A stretch of 44,963 bases of DNA, taken from assembly GCA_902558585.1 (NCBI GenBank), contig CACEEO010000004.1:1-44963 (forward strand), given 5' to 3'. The translations under genes and the position numbers were made by a program. Each line of letters starts with the position of its first letter. Position 1 is the stretch's first letter. Source of the stretch: an uncultured Pelagibacteraceae bacterium (lineage in GTDB: Bacteria; Pseudomonadota; Alphaproteobacteria; Pelagibacterales; Pelagibacteraceae). This document shows positions 36,840 through 44,963 of this stretch, piece after piece. Below the pieces are notes generated by a model. That model had not been told where the DNA came from, did not search any database, and was given only the letters and a program-made list of their open reading frames with translations.

Positions 36840-38083
36840 TCTTTTATTCCAAGCATATTTTTTATTAAGTTTTTTATTTCTGAGTCAGTAATTTTTTCTA
36901 CAACGTCAAGCAGAAAACCATTAATCAATAGCTCCCTTGACTGCTGATAACTTAAACCTCTAGACATTAAATAAAATATAGAGTCTTCATTTAAACTACC
37001 TGATGCTGAACCATGCGAACACTTAACGTCATCAGCATAAATTTCTAGTTCTGGCTTGGCATTAAACTCCGATTCTTTATTTAACAATATTGCTTTGCTC
37101 AATTGGTATCCATCAGTTTTCTGAGCATCTGAATTTACAAATATTTTGCCTTGATACACTGCTTTAGAGCTTTGCTCTAAAACACTTTTAATTAATTGAT
37201 AACTTTTTGTATTTTCAGTTAAGTGATTTATTATTGATCTAATTTCGTGATGTTTATCATTATTCAATGAAAAAACACCATTAACAAAAGCTGATGCATA
37301 AACTCCATTTAAATTACAGTTTATCTCATTTTTAGAAAAATTTGATCCAGAAGATAAAATAAATGTTTCAGAAATACTGTTCTTGTCTTGATCAATATTA
37401 TTAAAAGAATACTTAATATTTTTATTCTCAAATTTATCTACTTTATAGTTTTTTAAAACAGCATTTTGCTTTAATTCAAAGTTATAAAATATATTTAAAA
37501 AATTCTTTTCAGATGTATCATTAAACAAATCAATTAATCTTAACGAGCTATCTTTATCTAATTCAAAATTAAGTCGTAAATTAATGTTTTTAGACCAAAT
37601 TTTTGAATTTGTTGTATGATAGATAATTAGAGGTTTTGCTAACTGATAACCTTTTTTTACCAATATTTTAAAACATTTATTAGTAAAGGCATTATTTAAG
37701 TCAGATAATGAATTACTATTTTCAAATTCATTTATAGTTTCTGATTGATCAATTATTTCTATTTGATCTTTTTTTTCATATTCAAAATCAATTTTTTCAA
37801 TTCTACCATTTATAAAAACTATTTTATTGTGCTCTAATCCATCTACAAATACAGAGGTATCAACTTTGTTAGTAGAAGCTTGATCATTATAAAAACTAAG
37901 TTCTCCAATATTATTTTTTATTATTTGATTAAGATCTGAAAATTTCCAATCTTCTTCTTTTTTATTTGGAAAACCTTTGTCTATAAAATTATCTAAACAA
38001 AATTTTTTTATCTCAATATCTTTTTGAGATAAACTTAAATTTTTTAAACTATTATAAAAATCTTTTTGTAATTGTTCTTTCAT
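36836..38083 (-). CDS. sufD: Fe-S assembly protein SufD
   Basis: KPELEIYADDVKCSHGSASGSLNEDSIFYLMSRGLS. Confidence 0.93.
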   Translation of the reverse strand: MKEQLQKDFYNSLKNLSLSQKDIEIKKFCLDNFIDKGFPNKKEEDWKFSDLNQIIKNNIGELSFYNDQASTNKVDTSVFVDGLEHNKIVFINGRIEKIDFEYEKKDQIEIIDQSETINEFENSNSLSDLNNAFTNKCFKILVKKGYQLAKPLIIYHTTNSKIWSKNINLRLNFELDKDSSLRLIDLFNDTSEKNFLNIFYNFELKQNAVLKNYKVDKFENKNIKYSFNNIDQDKNSISETFILSSGSNFSKNEINCNLNGVYASAFVNGVFSLNNDKHHEIRSIINHLTENTKSYQLIKSVLEQSSKAVYQGKIFVNSDAQKTDGYQLSKAILLNKESEFNAKPELEIYADDVKCSHGSASGSLNEDSIFYLMSRGLSYQQSRELLINGFLLDVVEKITDSEIKNLIKNMLGIKE

Positions 38084-38818
38084 TTAATTAAAATTTTCGT
38101 ATCCTTTTTTCTCTAATTCTAAAGCTAAATCTGGACCACCAGATTTTACAATTTTTCCATTTATCAAAACATGAACAAAGTCAGGTTTTATATAATCAAG
38201 TAATCTTTGGTAGTGTGTAATAATTAAAAATGAATTATTTTTATCTCTTAAAGTGTTAACTCCATCTGCAACAATCTTTAAAGCATCAATATCTAAACCA
38301 GAATCTGTTTCATCTAAAATTGAAAGTTTTGGAGCTAGCAACGACATCTGTAAAATTTCATTTTTCTTTTTTTCACCTCCAGAAAAACCAACATTTAATT
38401 GTCTGTTTAATTTTTCCTCATCAAATTTTAATTCTTTAGACTTTTCTTTTACCAATTTTAGAAACTCAATAGCATCAAGCTCTTTCTCGCCCCTAGCTTT
38501 TCTAACAGCATTTAAAGAAGTTTTTAAAAATATATTTGTATTTACACCTGGAATTTCTAAAGGATATTGGAAAGCTAAAAATATACCCTTGTGTGCTCTT
38601 TCCTCTGTTTCAAGTTCAAATAAATCTTTTTCTTCAAAAAGAACTTCCCCAGAAACTTCATAACCTTTTTTTCCAGATAGAATATTTGATAATGTGCTTT
38701 TTCCAGATCCATTAGGACCCATAATTGCATGAACCTCACCGGGATTTATATCTAATGATAGCCCGTTTAAAATTGACTTATTATCTATTGTTGCATTTAA
38801 ATTATTTATTTTAAGCAT
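38084..38818 (-). CDS. sufC: Fe-S assembly ATPase SufC
   Basis: GPNGSGKST, FSGGEKKKNEILQM, SILDETDSGLDIDAL. Confidence 0.96.
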   Translation of the reverse strand: MLKINNLNATIDNKSILNGLSLDINPGEVHAIMGPNGSGKSTLSNILSGKKGYEVSGEVLFEEKDLFELETEERAHKGIFLAFQYPLEIPGVNTNIFLKTSLNAVRKARGEKELDAIEFLKLVKEKSKELKFDEEKLNRQLNVGFSGGEKKKNEILQMSLLAPKLSILDETDSGLDIDALKIVADGVNTLRDKNNSFLIITHYQRLLDYIKPDFVHVLINGKIVKSGGPDLALELEKKGYENFN

Positions 38819-38819
38819 A

Positions 38820-40262
38820 TTAACCTACACTTCCTTCCAGACTGATACCTACAAGTTTTTGGGCTTCTACTGCAAATTCCATAGGTAACTGCTGCAACAC
38901 TTCCTTACAAAAACCGTTAACGATCAAGCCAACAGCTTCCTCTGGATTTAATCCTCTTTGTTGACAATAATGTAGCTGCTCTTCACTAATCTTGGATGTG
39001 GTTGCCTCATGAGCAATATTGGACTCAGAATTTTTATTTTTTATATAAGGAACAGTGTGAGCTCCACATTTGTTACCCATTAATAAAGAATCGCACTGAG
39101 TATAATTAGTTGAATTTTTAGCTTTTGATGAAATATCAACTAAACCTCTATATGTCATATCTGAACTACCTGCTGATATTCCTTTAGAAATTATTTTACT
39201 TTTAGTATTTTTACCTAGATGGATCATTTTGGTACCTGTATCTGCTTTTTGATGATTGTTAGTAATAGCTATTGAATAGAACTCACCAACAGAGTTATCT
39301 CCTTTAAGAATACAACTAGGATACTTCCAGGTAATTGCAGAACCTGTTTCAACTTGTGTCCATGAAATTTTTGAATTTTTTCCCTTGCATAAACCTCTTT
39401 TTGTTACAAAATTATAAATTCCACCTTTGCCATCTTGATCACCTGGATACCAATTTTGAACAGTTGAATATTTTATTTCCGCATCATCAAGTGCAATTAG
39501 TTCTACATTAGCAGCATGTAATTGATTTTCATCTCTCATTGGAGCTGTACATCCTTCTAAGTAGCTAACATAACTTCCTTTATCTGCAATAATTAAAGTT
39601 CTTTCAAATTGACCTGTATTAGATGCATTAATTCTAAAATAAGTTGATAGTTCCATTGGACACCTAACACTCTCTGGAATGTACACAAAAGAACCATCTG
39701 TAAAAACTGCTGAATTTAATGTTGCAAAAAAATGATCACTTGTTGGGATTACAGAGCCTAAATATTTTTTGACTAATTCAGGGTGATTTTGAATTGCCTC
39801 TGATATAGGACAAAATATAATTCCTTGTTTTGTTAATTCATCTTTAAAAGTAGTAGCTACAGAAACTGAATCAAATACAGCATCAACAGCTATTCCATTT
39901 AATCTCGCTTGCTCTTGCAAAGGAATTCCAAGTTTCTTATAAGTTTCTAAAAGTTTAGGATCCAGTTCATCTAAGCTCTTTGGCTTATCTTTCATGCTTT
40001 TAGGTGCAGAGTAATAATATAAATCTTGATAATCTATTTTTGGAAATTTAGGTTTCTGCCAATCTGGTTCTTTTAATACTTTAAATCTTTCAAAAGCTTT
40101 TAGTCTAAACTCAAGCATCCATGCAGGTTCTTTTTTAATATTAGATATAAATTTAATGACATCTTCATTCAAACCTTTTGGGGCTTGAATATTTTCTATG
40201 TCTGTCGAAAAACCATATTTATAGTCTTTTAAATTATTTATCTCTTTTTGTCTGTTATCCAT
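38820..40262 (-). CDS. sufB: Fe-S assembly protein SufB
   Basis: [65 protein letters not shown]. Confidence 0.96.
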   Translation of the reverse strand: MDNRQKEINNLKDYKYGFSTDIENIQAPKGLNEDVIKFISNIKKEPAWMLEFRLKAFERFKVLKEPDWQKPKFPKIDYQDLYYYSAPKSMKDKPKSLDELDPKLLETYKKLGIPLQEQARLNGIAVDAVFDSVSVATTFKDELTKQGIIFCPISEAIQNHPELVKKYLGSVIPTSDHFFATLNSAVFTDGSFVYIPESVRCPMELSTYFRINASNTGQFERTLIIADKGSYVSYLEGCTAPMRDENQLHAANVELIALDDAEIKYSTVQNWYPGDQDGKGGIYNFVTKRGLCKGKNSKISWTQVETGSAITWKYPSCILKGDNSVGEFYSIAITNNHQKADTGTKMIHLGKNTKSKIISKGISAGSSDMTYRGLVDISSKAKNSTNYTQCDSLLMGNKCGAHTVPYIKNKNSESNIAHEATTSKISEEQLHYCQQRGLNPEEAVGLIVNGFCKEVLQQLPMEFAVEAQKLVGISLEGSVG

Positions 40263-40263
40263 T

Positions 40264-40689
40264 CTAAACTCTTGTTTCTTTATTGTTGTTTAACAAATCT
40301 TTTAAGCTTTTATTTTCAAAGAATGTATTTATGTGAATCTCTAATTCATCCCAAAGATTGTGAGTTATACATTTTGTGGCTTTACCGTTACATCCTCTTT
40401 TTGACTCTTTTTTACACTGAACAGTTTTTACTTTTTCATCTACAGCGTTGAATATATTTGTTAATTTAATATCGTTTGGGTTTTTATTGAGAACATATCC
40501 TCCCTGAGTTCCTCTGATACTTTTAACAATTTCGTTTTTTTTTAATTTAGAAAAAATTTGTTCTAGGTAATCTAAAGATATACCTTGTCTCAATGATATA
40601 TCTCTTAGTGACACTGGGTTTATGTTATCAAACCTAGCTAAATCAACTAATGCCATTACAGCATATCTACCTTTTGATGTAAGTTTCAT
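40264..40689 (-). CDS. iscR: Rrf2 family Fe-S-responsive regulator, IscR-like
   Basis: [20 protein letters not shown]-terminus; three Cys in the cluster-binding region ([24 protein letters not shown]); first gene of the suf operon. Confidence 0.9.
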   Translation of the reverse strand: MKLTSKGRYAVMALVDLARFDNINPVSLRDISLRQGISLDYLEQIFSKLKKNEIVKSIRGTQGGYVLNKNPNDIKLTNIFNAVDEKVKTVQCKKESKRGCNGKATKCITHNLWDELEIHINTFFENKSLKDLLNNNKETRV

Positions 40690-40711
40690 TTTTACCCTTA
40701 AATTGTGCGTT

Positions 40712-40739
40712 TTTATACATACCTGACTAAAATGGTCAA
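40712..40739 (-). promoter_or_regulatory. Sigma-70-type promoter candidate for iscR-suf
   Basis: On minus strand TTGACC - 16 nt - TATAAA, upstream of iscR ATG at 40689. Confidence 0.6.
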
Positions 40740-40743
40740 GTTT
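40719..40743 (-). promoter_or_regulatory. Type-1 IscR-binding-site-like palindrome
   Basis: ATACCTGACTAAAATGGTCAAGTTT compared with E. coli type-1 consensus ATASYYGACTRWWWYAGTCRRSTAT: 1 mismatch in the core, 1 in the flank. Confidence 0.65.
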
Positions 40744-40825
40744 AGAGTGTAAAAAAAGACTAACATATTGTCGCTGACTTATGATAAACCTACATTTTTT
40801 TTGAGAATAATAATCAATCTCGCTT

Positions 40826-41482
40826 ATGGATAACAAAATTTTAGAAATATTTATACCTGGCCCAGCTGGAAGACTAGAGGCTAAATATTATAAAAGTAAA
40901 AAAAATACTTCACCAATTGCTTTAGTATTACAGCCCCATCCTCAATATGGAGGAACTATGAATAATAAAGTAATAGTAGATACTTTTCATACATTTATGG
41001 ATAATGATTTTTCTGTTTGCAGAGTAAATTTCAGAGGTGTTGGAAAAAGTGATGGAGAATTTGATAATGGTCAAGGTGAACTTGCGGATGCAGCAGCGGC
41101 TTTAGATTGGTTAGAAAGAGAAAATTTTGATAATTCACAATGTTGGGTTTCAGGATTTTCTTTTGGATCTTTGATTGCAATGCAATTACTAATGAGAAGA
41201 CCAGAAATAAACAGATTTATAGCTATTTCACCTCAACCAAATGTTTATGATTTCTCATTTTTATCTCCATGTCCAACTTCAGGCATGGTTATTTATGGTA
41301 AAAAAGATGAATTAGTACCAGTAGAACACATTACAGAATTAGATAAAAGATTAACTTCTCAAAAAGGTATTAAAGTAGAATTTAATGCAATATCAGAGGC
41401 TAATCATTTCTTTTCAAAAACAAGTGACGCTTTAGTTAAACATCTTGATAAATATATAAAAAAAGAAACAGCACTATATTAA
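40826..41482 (+). CDS. Alpha/beta hydrolase family protein
   Basis: NFRGVGKSDGEFDNGQGE, WVSGFSFGSLIAMQL nucleophile elbow, GKKDELVPVEH. Confidence 0.88.
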   Translation: MDNKILEIFIPGPAGRLEAKYYKSKKNTSPIALVLQPHPQYGGTMNNKVIVDTFHTFMDNDFSVCRVNFRGVGKSDGEFDNGQGELADAAAALDWLERENFDNSQCWVSGFSFGSLIAMQLLMRRPEINRFIAISPQPNVYDFSFLSPCPTSGMVIYGKKDELVPVEHITELDKRLTSQKGIKVEFNAISEANHFFSKTSDALVKHLDKYIKKETALY

Positions 41483-42621
41483 AAGTTTTCTACCAGTTTT
41501 CCACCCACTGTAAATTCTTTACATCCAGTTGTTGTGCTAAAAGAAATTGGTAAATTTAAAAAAGACCTTATAGCTAAAAATGCAAATGCTTGGGATTCAA
41601 TAAAATCACCATTTAAATTATAATTATCTATAATTTCCAAAGTAATATTTTTTTCGTTTAATATGTAATTTTTTAAACGACTAATTAAATTACTATTTTT
41701 TCTACCTCCACCACAGAGTAAATATGTAATACTATTTTTTTGATTAATATGTTTTAATCCTTCTGCAATCAAATATGCCGTAAAATCTGTTATAGTAGCA
41801 CAACCATCTTCTAAAGATAAACCCCTTGCAAAAGATACATCGAAATTTTTAATATCTAATGACTGGGAGTAAGAATTTATTTTAAAATTATCTATTGCCT
41901 GATTTAGAATTAATTGATCAACTTTTCCTGCATTAGATAGTTCACCATTTTTATCAAATTTTTTATTAGAGTTATTTCTTACCCATTCATCAATTAAACA
42001 ATTACCGGGGCCTATATCAAAAGCAGAAAGGTTATTTTTAAAATTATCTGAGTCATTAATAACTTTTGTAACATTTGCGATACCACCAATATTCAAGAAA
42101 CCTATTGGAAATTTAATATCAAAATTTTGATTAAATTTTTTTGATAAAATATGATGAAAAATTGGTGTTAAAGGTGCACCTTGGCCATTATTTTGAATAT
42201 CTGCTTGTCTAAAATCATATACGACTTTTTTTTTGACTATTTGAGATAACAATTTCCCATCTCCTAATTGATTGGTAATTTTCTCATTTGGATTATGAAA
42301 AATTGTTTGACCATGAAAACCTATCAAATCAATGGGATCTCTATATTTTTTTAATGATTGATTAACTGCATCAGCATGAAAAAGAGTTAAATTACGCTCT
42401 AATTCTCTTAATTTTTCTGAATTTTGTAAAAGATCTTTCTTTGTTAAAACTAAATCTCTTAATCGAACTAACTGATCCTGAAGATTTTTATCATACTCAT
42501 AATAATCGTCTAAAATGTTTGAAAATTCATCGTATCCATCTGAACTAATTATAGATAAATCAATACCATCCATAGATGTTCCGCTCATTAGTCCAATTGC
42601 AGTATATAATTTTTTTTTCAT
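41479..42621 (-). CDS. anmK: Anhydro-N-acetylmuramic acid kinase
   Basis: GLMSGTSMDGIDLSI, GFHGQTIFHNP, NIGGIANVT, AFDIGPGNCLIDEW. Confidence 0.94.
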   Translation of the reverse strand: MKKKLYTAIGLMSGTSMDGIDLSIISSDGYDEFSNILDDYYEYDKNLQDQLVRLRDLVLTKKDLLQNSEKLRELERNLTLFHADAVNQSLKKYRDPIDLIGFHGQTIFHNPNEKITNQLGDGKLLSQIVKKKVVYDFRQADIQNNGQGAPLTPIFHHILSKKFNQNFDIKFPIGFLNIGGIANVTKVINDSDNFKNNLSAFDIGPGNCLIDEWVRNNSNKKFDKNGELSNAGKVDQLILNQAIDNFKINSYSQSLDIKNFDVSFARGLSLEDGCATITDFTAYLIAEGLKHINQKNSITYLLCGGGRKNSNLISRLKNYILNEKNITLEIIDNYNLNGDFIESQAFAFLAIRSFLNLPISFSTTTGCKEFTVGGKLVENF

Positions 42622-42666
42622 TGATATGTTTTTTAAAAAAAATTTGTATATTGTAACTATAAACTT

Positions 42667-43896
42667 ATGAATAAATTTTTAAAAGAATTTAAAGATAGAG
42701 GTTTTTTCTATCAATGCACGAGTGAAGATGAACTATCTAAAAAATTAGATGAAGAAAAGATAAAAGGTTACATAGGTTTTGATTGTACGGCTGAAAGCTT
42801 ACATGTGGGTAGCTTACTGCAAATAATGTGTTTACGACTACTTCAAAAAAATGGACATCGACCAATAGTCTTACTTGGTGGAGGAACTACAAGAATTGGG
42901 GATCCATCTGGTAAAGATAAAACTAGAAAAATATTAAGTGAAGCTGAGATTGAAAAGAATATTAAAAATATCAAACATATTTTAAAAAAATTTTTAGATA
43001 ATGATGATCTAAATACAAAGCCAATATTTGTAAATAATTATACTTGGCTTAAAGATTTAAATTATATTTCATTTTTGAGAGATATCGGAAAACATTTCAC
43101 AATAAATAGAATGTTAACATTTGATAGTGTAAAACTCAGATTAGATAGAGAACAATCTCTTAGCTATATGGAGTTTAATTATATGATTTTACAAGCATAT
43201 GATTTTCTTGAATTAAATAAGAAAGAAAATTGTGTCTTACAAATCGGAGGTTCAGATCAATGGGGAAACATTGTTAATGGTGTTGAGCTAATTAAAAGAT
43301 ATTCTAATAATCAAACCTTTGGTTTAACAACTCCATTAATTACACTAGCAACTGGTGATAAAATGGGAAAAACTGAAAGTGGGGCTATTTGGTTAGATGA
43401 AAAATACTTATCTGCTTATGATTATTGGCAATTTTGGAGAAATGTAGATGATAGAGATGTAATTAAATTTTTAAAAATGTTTACTGAAATTGAAATTAAG
43501 GAAATAGAAACAATTAAAGATAAAGATATAAATGAATTAAAAATACTCCTTGCGAATAAAACTACAGAAATGTTACATGGAAAGGAAGCGGCTAAAAATT
43601 CTGAGCAAGCAGCAAAAGAAGCTTTTTCTGGAAACACTTTGGGTTCGAACTTGCCTAAAGTTAATATTCAATCAAATAAATTAGAAGAAAAAATAAATAT
43701 AATAGACCTTGTTTTGTTATCTAAACTAGAAAACTCAAAAAGCGAAATCAGAAGACTTTTGAAAGGGAATGCGATTAAAATAAATGATAATGTTATTTCA
43801 GATGAAAAATTCGAAATCAATAAAAATTTATTTAAAGATAACTATCTTAAACTTTCCCTTGGAAAAAAAAGACATATTAAAATAGAATTAAATTAA
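42667..43896 (+). CDS. tyrS: Tyrosyl-tRNA synthetase
   Basis: GFDCTAESLHVGSLLQIM (HIGH-like), GGSDQWGNI, KMGKTESGAIW (KMSKS-like), C-terminal S4 domain. Confidence 0.96.
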   Translation: MNKFLKEFKDRGFFYQCTSEDELSKKLDEEKIKGYIGFDCTAESLHVGSLLQIMCLRLLQKNGHRPIVLLGGGTTRIGDPSGKDKTRKILSEAEIEKNIKNIKHILKKFLDNDDLNTKPIFVNNYTWLKDLNYISFLRDIGKHFTINRMLTFDSVKLRLDREQSLSYMEFNYMILQAYDFLELNKKENCVLQIGGSDQWGNIVNGVELIKRYSNNQTFGLTTPLITLATGDKMGKTESGAIWLDEKYLSAYDYWQFWRNVDDRDVIKFLKMFTEIEIKEIETIKDKDINELKILLANKTTEMLHGKEAAKNSEQAAKEAFSGNTLGSNLPKVNIQSNKLEEKINIIDLVLLSKLENSKSEIRRLLKGNAIKINDNVISDEKFEINKNLFKDNYLKLSLGKKRHIKIELN

Positions 43897-44963
43897 TTTT
43901 TTTTAATTTTCTCTAAAGTTCTAGTTATAAATCTAGGAGTCAAAGTTTTTATAGGATTTACAGTAGTTTCTAAATCTTTAGGGGGACCTTTAATTTTAAA
44001 GCTGACACCAAAAACACCATCACCCACTTTCTTTCCAATCAATAAATCTCCAAGCAAAGGTATTGAAGCAATAGATCTATTAATTGTTGTCGCTGGAACC
44101 AAGGTTCCTCTTAAACTGATTAATTTATCTTCTTCAATGTATCCCTCTAATAAAATAGATATTGCTGGCCCAATTGCGTATAACTCCTGAATTTTCATAA
44201 GTTTATCTTCATTGGTAAAATTCATTTCAAAATCTGTAAACCTAATCCCCTCTCCTGTAAGTAAGTCCGCTATTCCTTGAAGAGATGCAAGAGCTAACAA
44301 TTTTGCTAACGCTGGAATTTCTTTAACTTTAAAATTATCAATTACTAATTTAGAAGTTGAAATTCCATCTTTTTTTAAAGAGTAAAAGTCTAAATATCCT
44401 TCTCTATCATCTTTAAATCCTTTAATAAATTTATATCTGTCTACAAGGGGTTTTGCCTTAGATGAGAAAAGAGTGGTAATTTTTTCACCTTGATCATTTT
44501 TTCTAATTGTAAATTTTATATTTTGTGAATTGTTATAAAAGGCCAAAATATCTGCTTCCTCTACTTTATTATTAATAATATTTATCTTTCCTTTTAAATC
44601 CTTAACAAAATATATTTTATCTATGTAAACTTCATCAAAATTTAAGTCCATATTTACGTTATTTTCGAAAAGATTATTTTCTTCTTTATCATCGGCATCT
44701 AGTAAATTCGAAATTAAAGAATTAGCATTGAATGAATTGCCATCAATTAAATAATTTTGGCCCTCAACTTTTATTATATTATAATTATTTTTTTTATTTT
44801 CCGTATCTAAATAATTAAAATTTGCCTGATCAATTTTTATTATTTGATTAGAGTCGTTTAGATGTAAATTCTTAATTTTAATATTGTTATTTTCTTCTTT
44901 AAGAATAAAGCTGTTTATATTAAGATTTTTATTATTTTTTAGCTCTCCATTAATTAGAAGATT
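43893..44963 (-). CDS. AsmA/DUF3971-like protein C-terminal part, truncated by window end
   Basis: Frame stays open upstream of the annotated ATG (44651) to the window edge; C-terminus ...GLLIGKKVGDGVFGVSFKIKGPPKDLETTVNPIKTLTPRFI-like pattern of AsmA-family proteins. Confidence 0.75.
   Translation of the reverse strand, partial: NLLINGELKNNKNLNINSFILKEENNNIKIKNLHLNDSNQIIKIDQANFNYLDTENKKNNYNIIKVEGQNYLIDGNSFNANSLISNLLDADDKEENNLFENNVNMDLNFDEVYIDKIYFVKDLKGKINIINNKVEEADILAFYNNSQNIKFTIRKNDQGEKITTLFSSKAKPLVDRYKFIKGFKDDREGYLDFYSLKKDGISTSKLVIDNFKVKEIPALAKLLALASLQGIADLLTGEGIRFTDFEMNFTNEDKLMKIQELYAIGPAISILLEGYIEEDKLISLRGTLVPATTINRSIASIPLLGDLLIGKKVGDGVFGVSFKIKGPPKDLETTVNPIKTLTPRFITRTLEKIKKN

Noticed and set aside
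38253-38663. 136-aa + strand ORF inside sufC
   Set aside because: Ser/Phe-rich antisense artefact of an A-rich coding strand.
1-44963. Search by eye for tRNA/rRNA genes, CRISPR arrays, transposases, integrases, toxin-antitoxin or phage genes
   Set aside because: None recognised; nearly all sequence is accounted for by metabolic genes with short intergenic gaps.

Overview
AT-rich window, about 45 kb, with the gene content, compactness and protein style of a SAR11/Pelagibacter-like alphaproteobacterium (inference; no marker-gene search possible). It is almost entirely protein-coding. I see no tRNA, rRNA, CRISPR array or transposase. Main blocks: (i) a ketopantoate-reductase-like / dual Fe(II)-2OG oxygenase / hydroxyacid dehydrogenase / Gfo-Idh cluster, a di-haem peroxidase and a TRAP transporter; (ii) an IolE/IolG-like cluster with an FrcBCA-type sugar ABC transporter; (iii) a molybdenum island (moaACDE, msrPQ, MocA-like, split XdhC, form II coxMLS/coxG, moaB/mog); (iv) a homocysteine S-methyltransferase behind an apparent tandem SAM-II/SAM-V riboswitch leader; (v) glnA with a structured, U-rich leader; (vi) an iscR-sufBCDSU-sufT-sufA operon with a good type-1 IscR box over its promoter; (vii) anmK, tyrS and a truncated AsmA-like gene. 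The signals most worth following up are non-coding: the tandem SAM leader, the IscR box, a long hairpin abutting the moaA start codon, the glnA leader, the multi-inverted-repeat leader and internal terminator of the sugar ABC operon, two perfect palindromes at 17977-18013, and a structured GC-richer small ORF downstream of glnA. No clearly new defence or mobile system was found.
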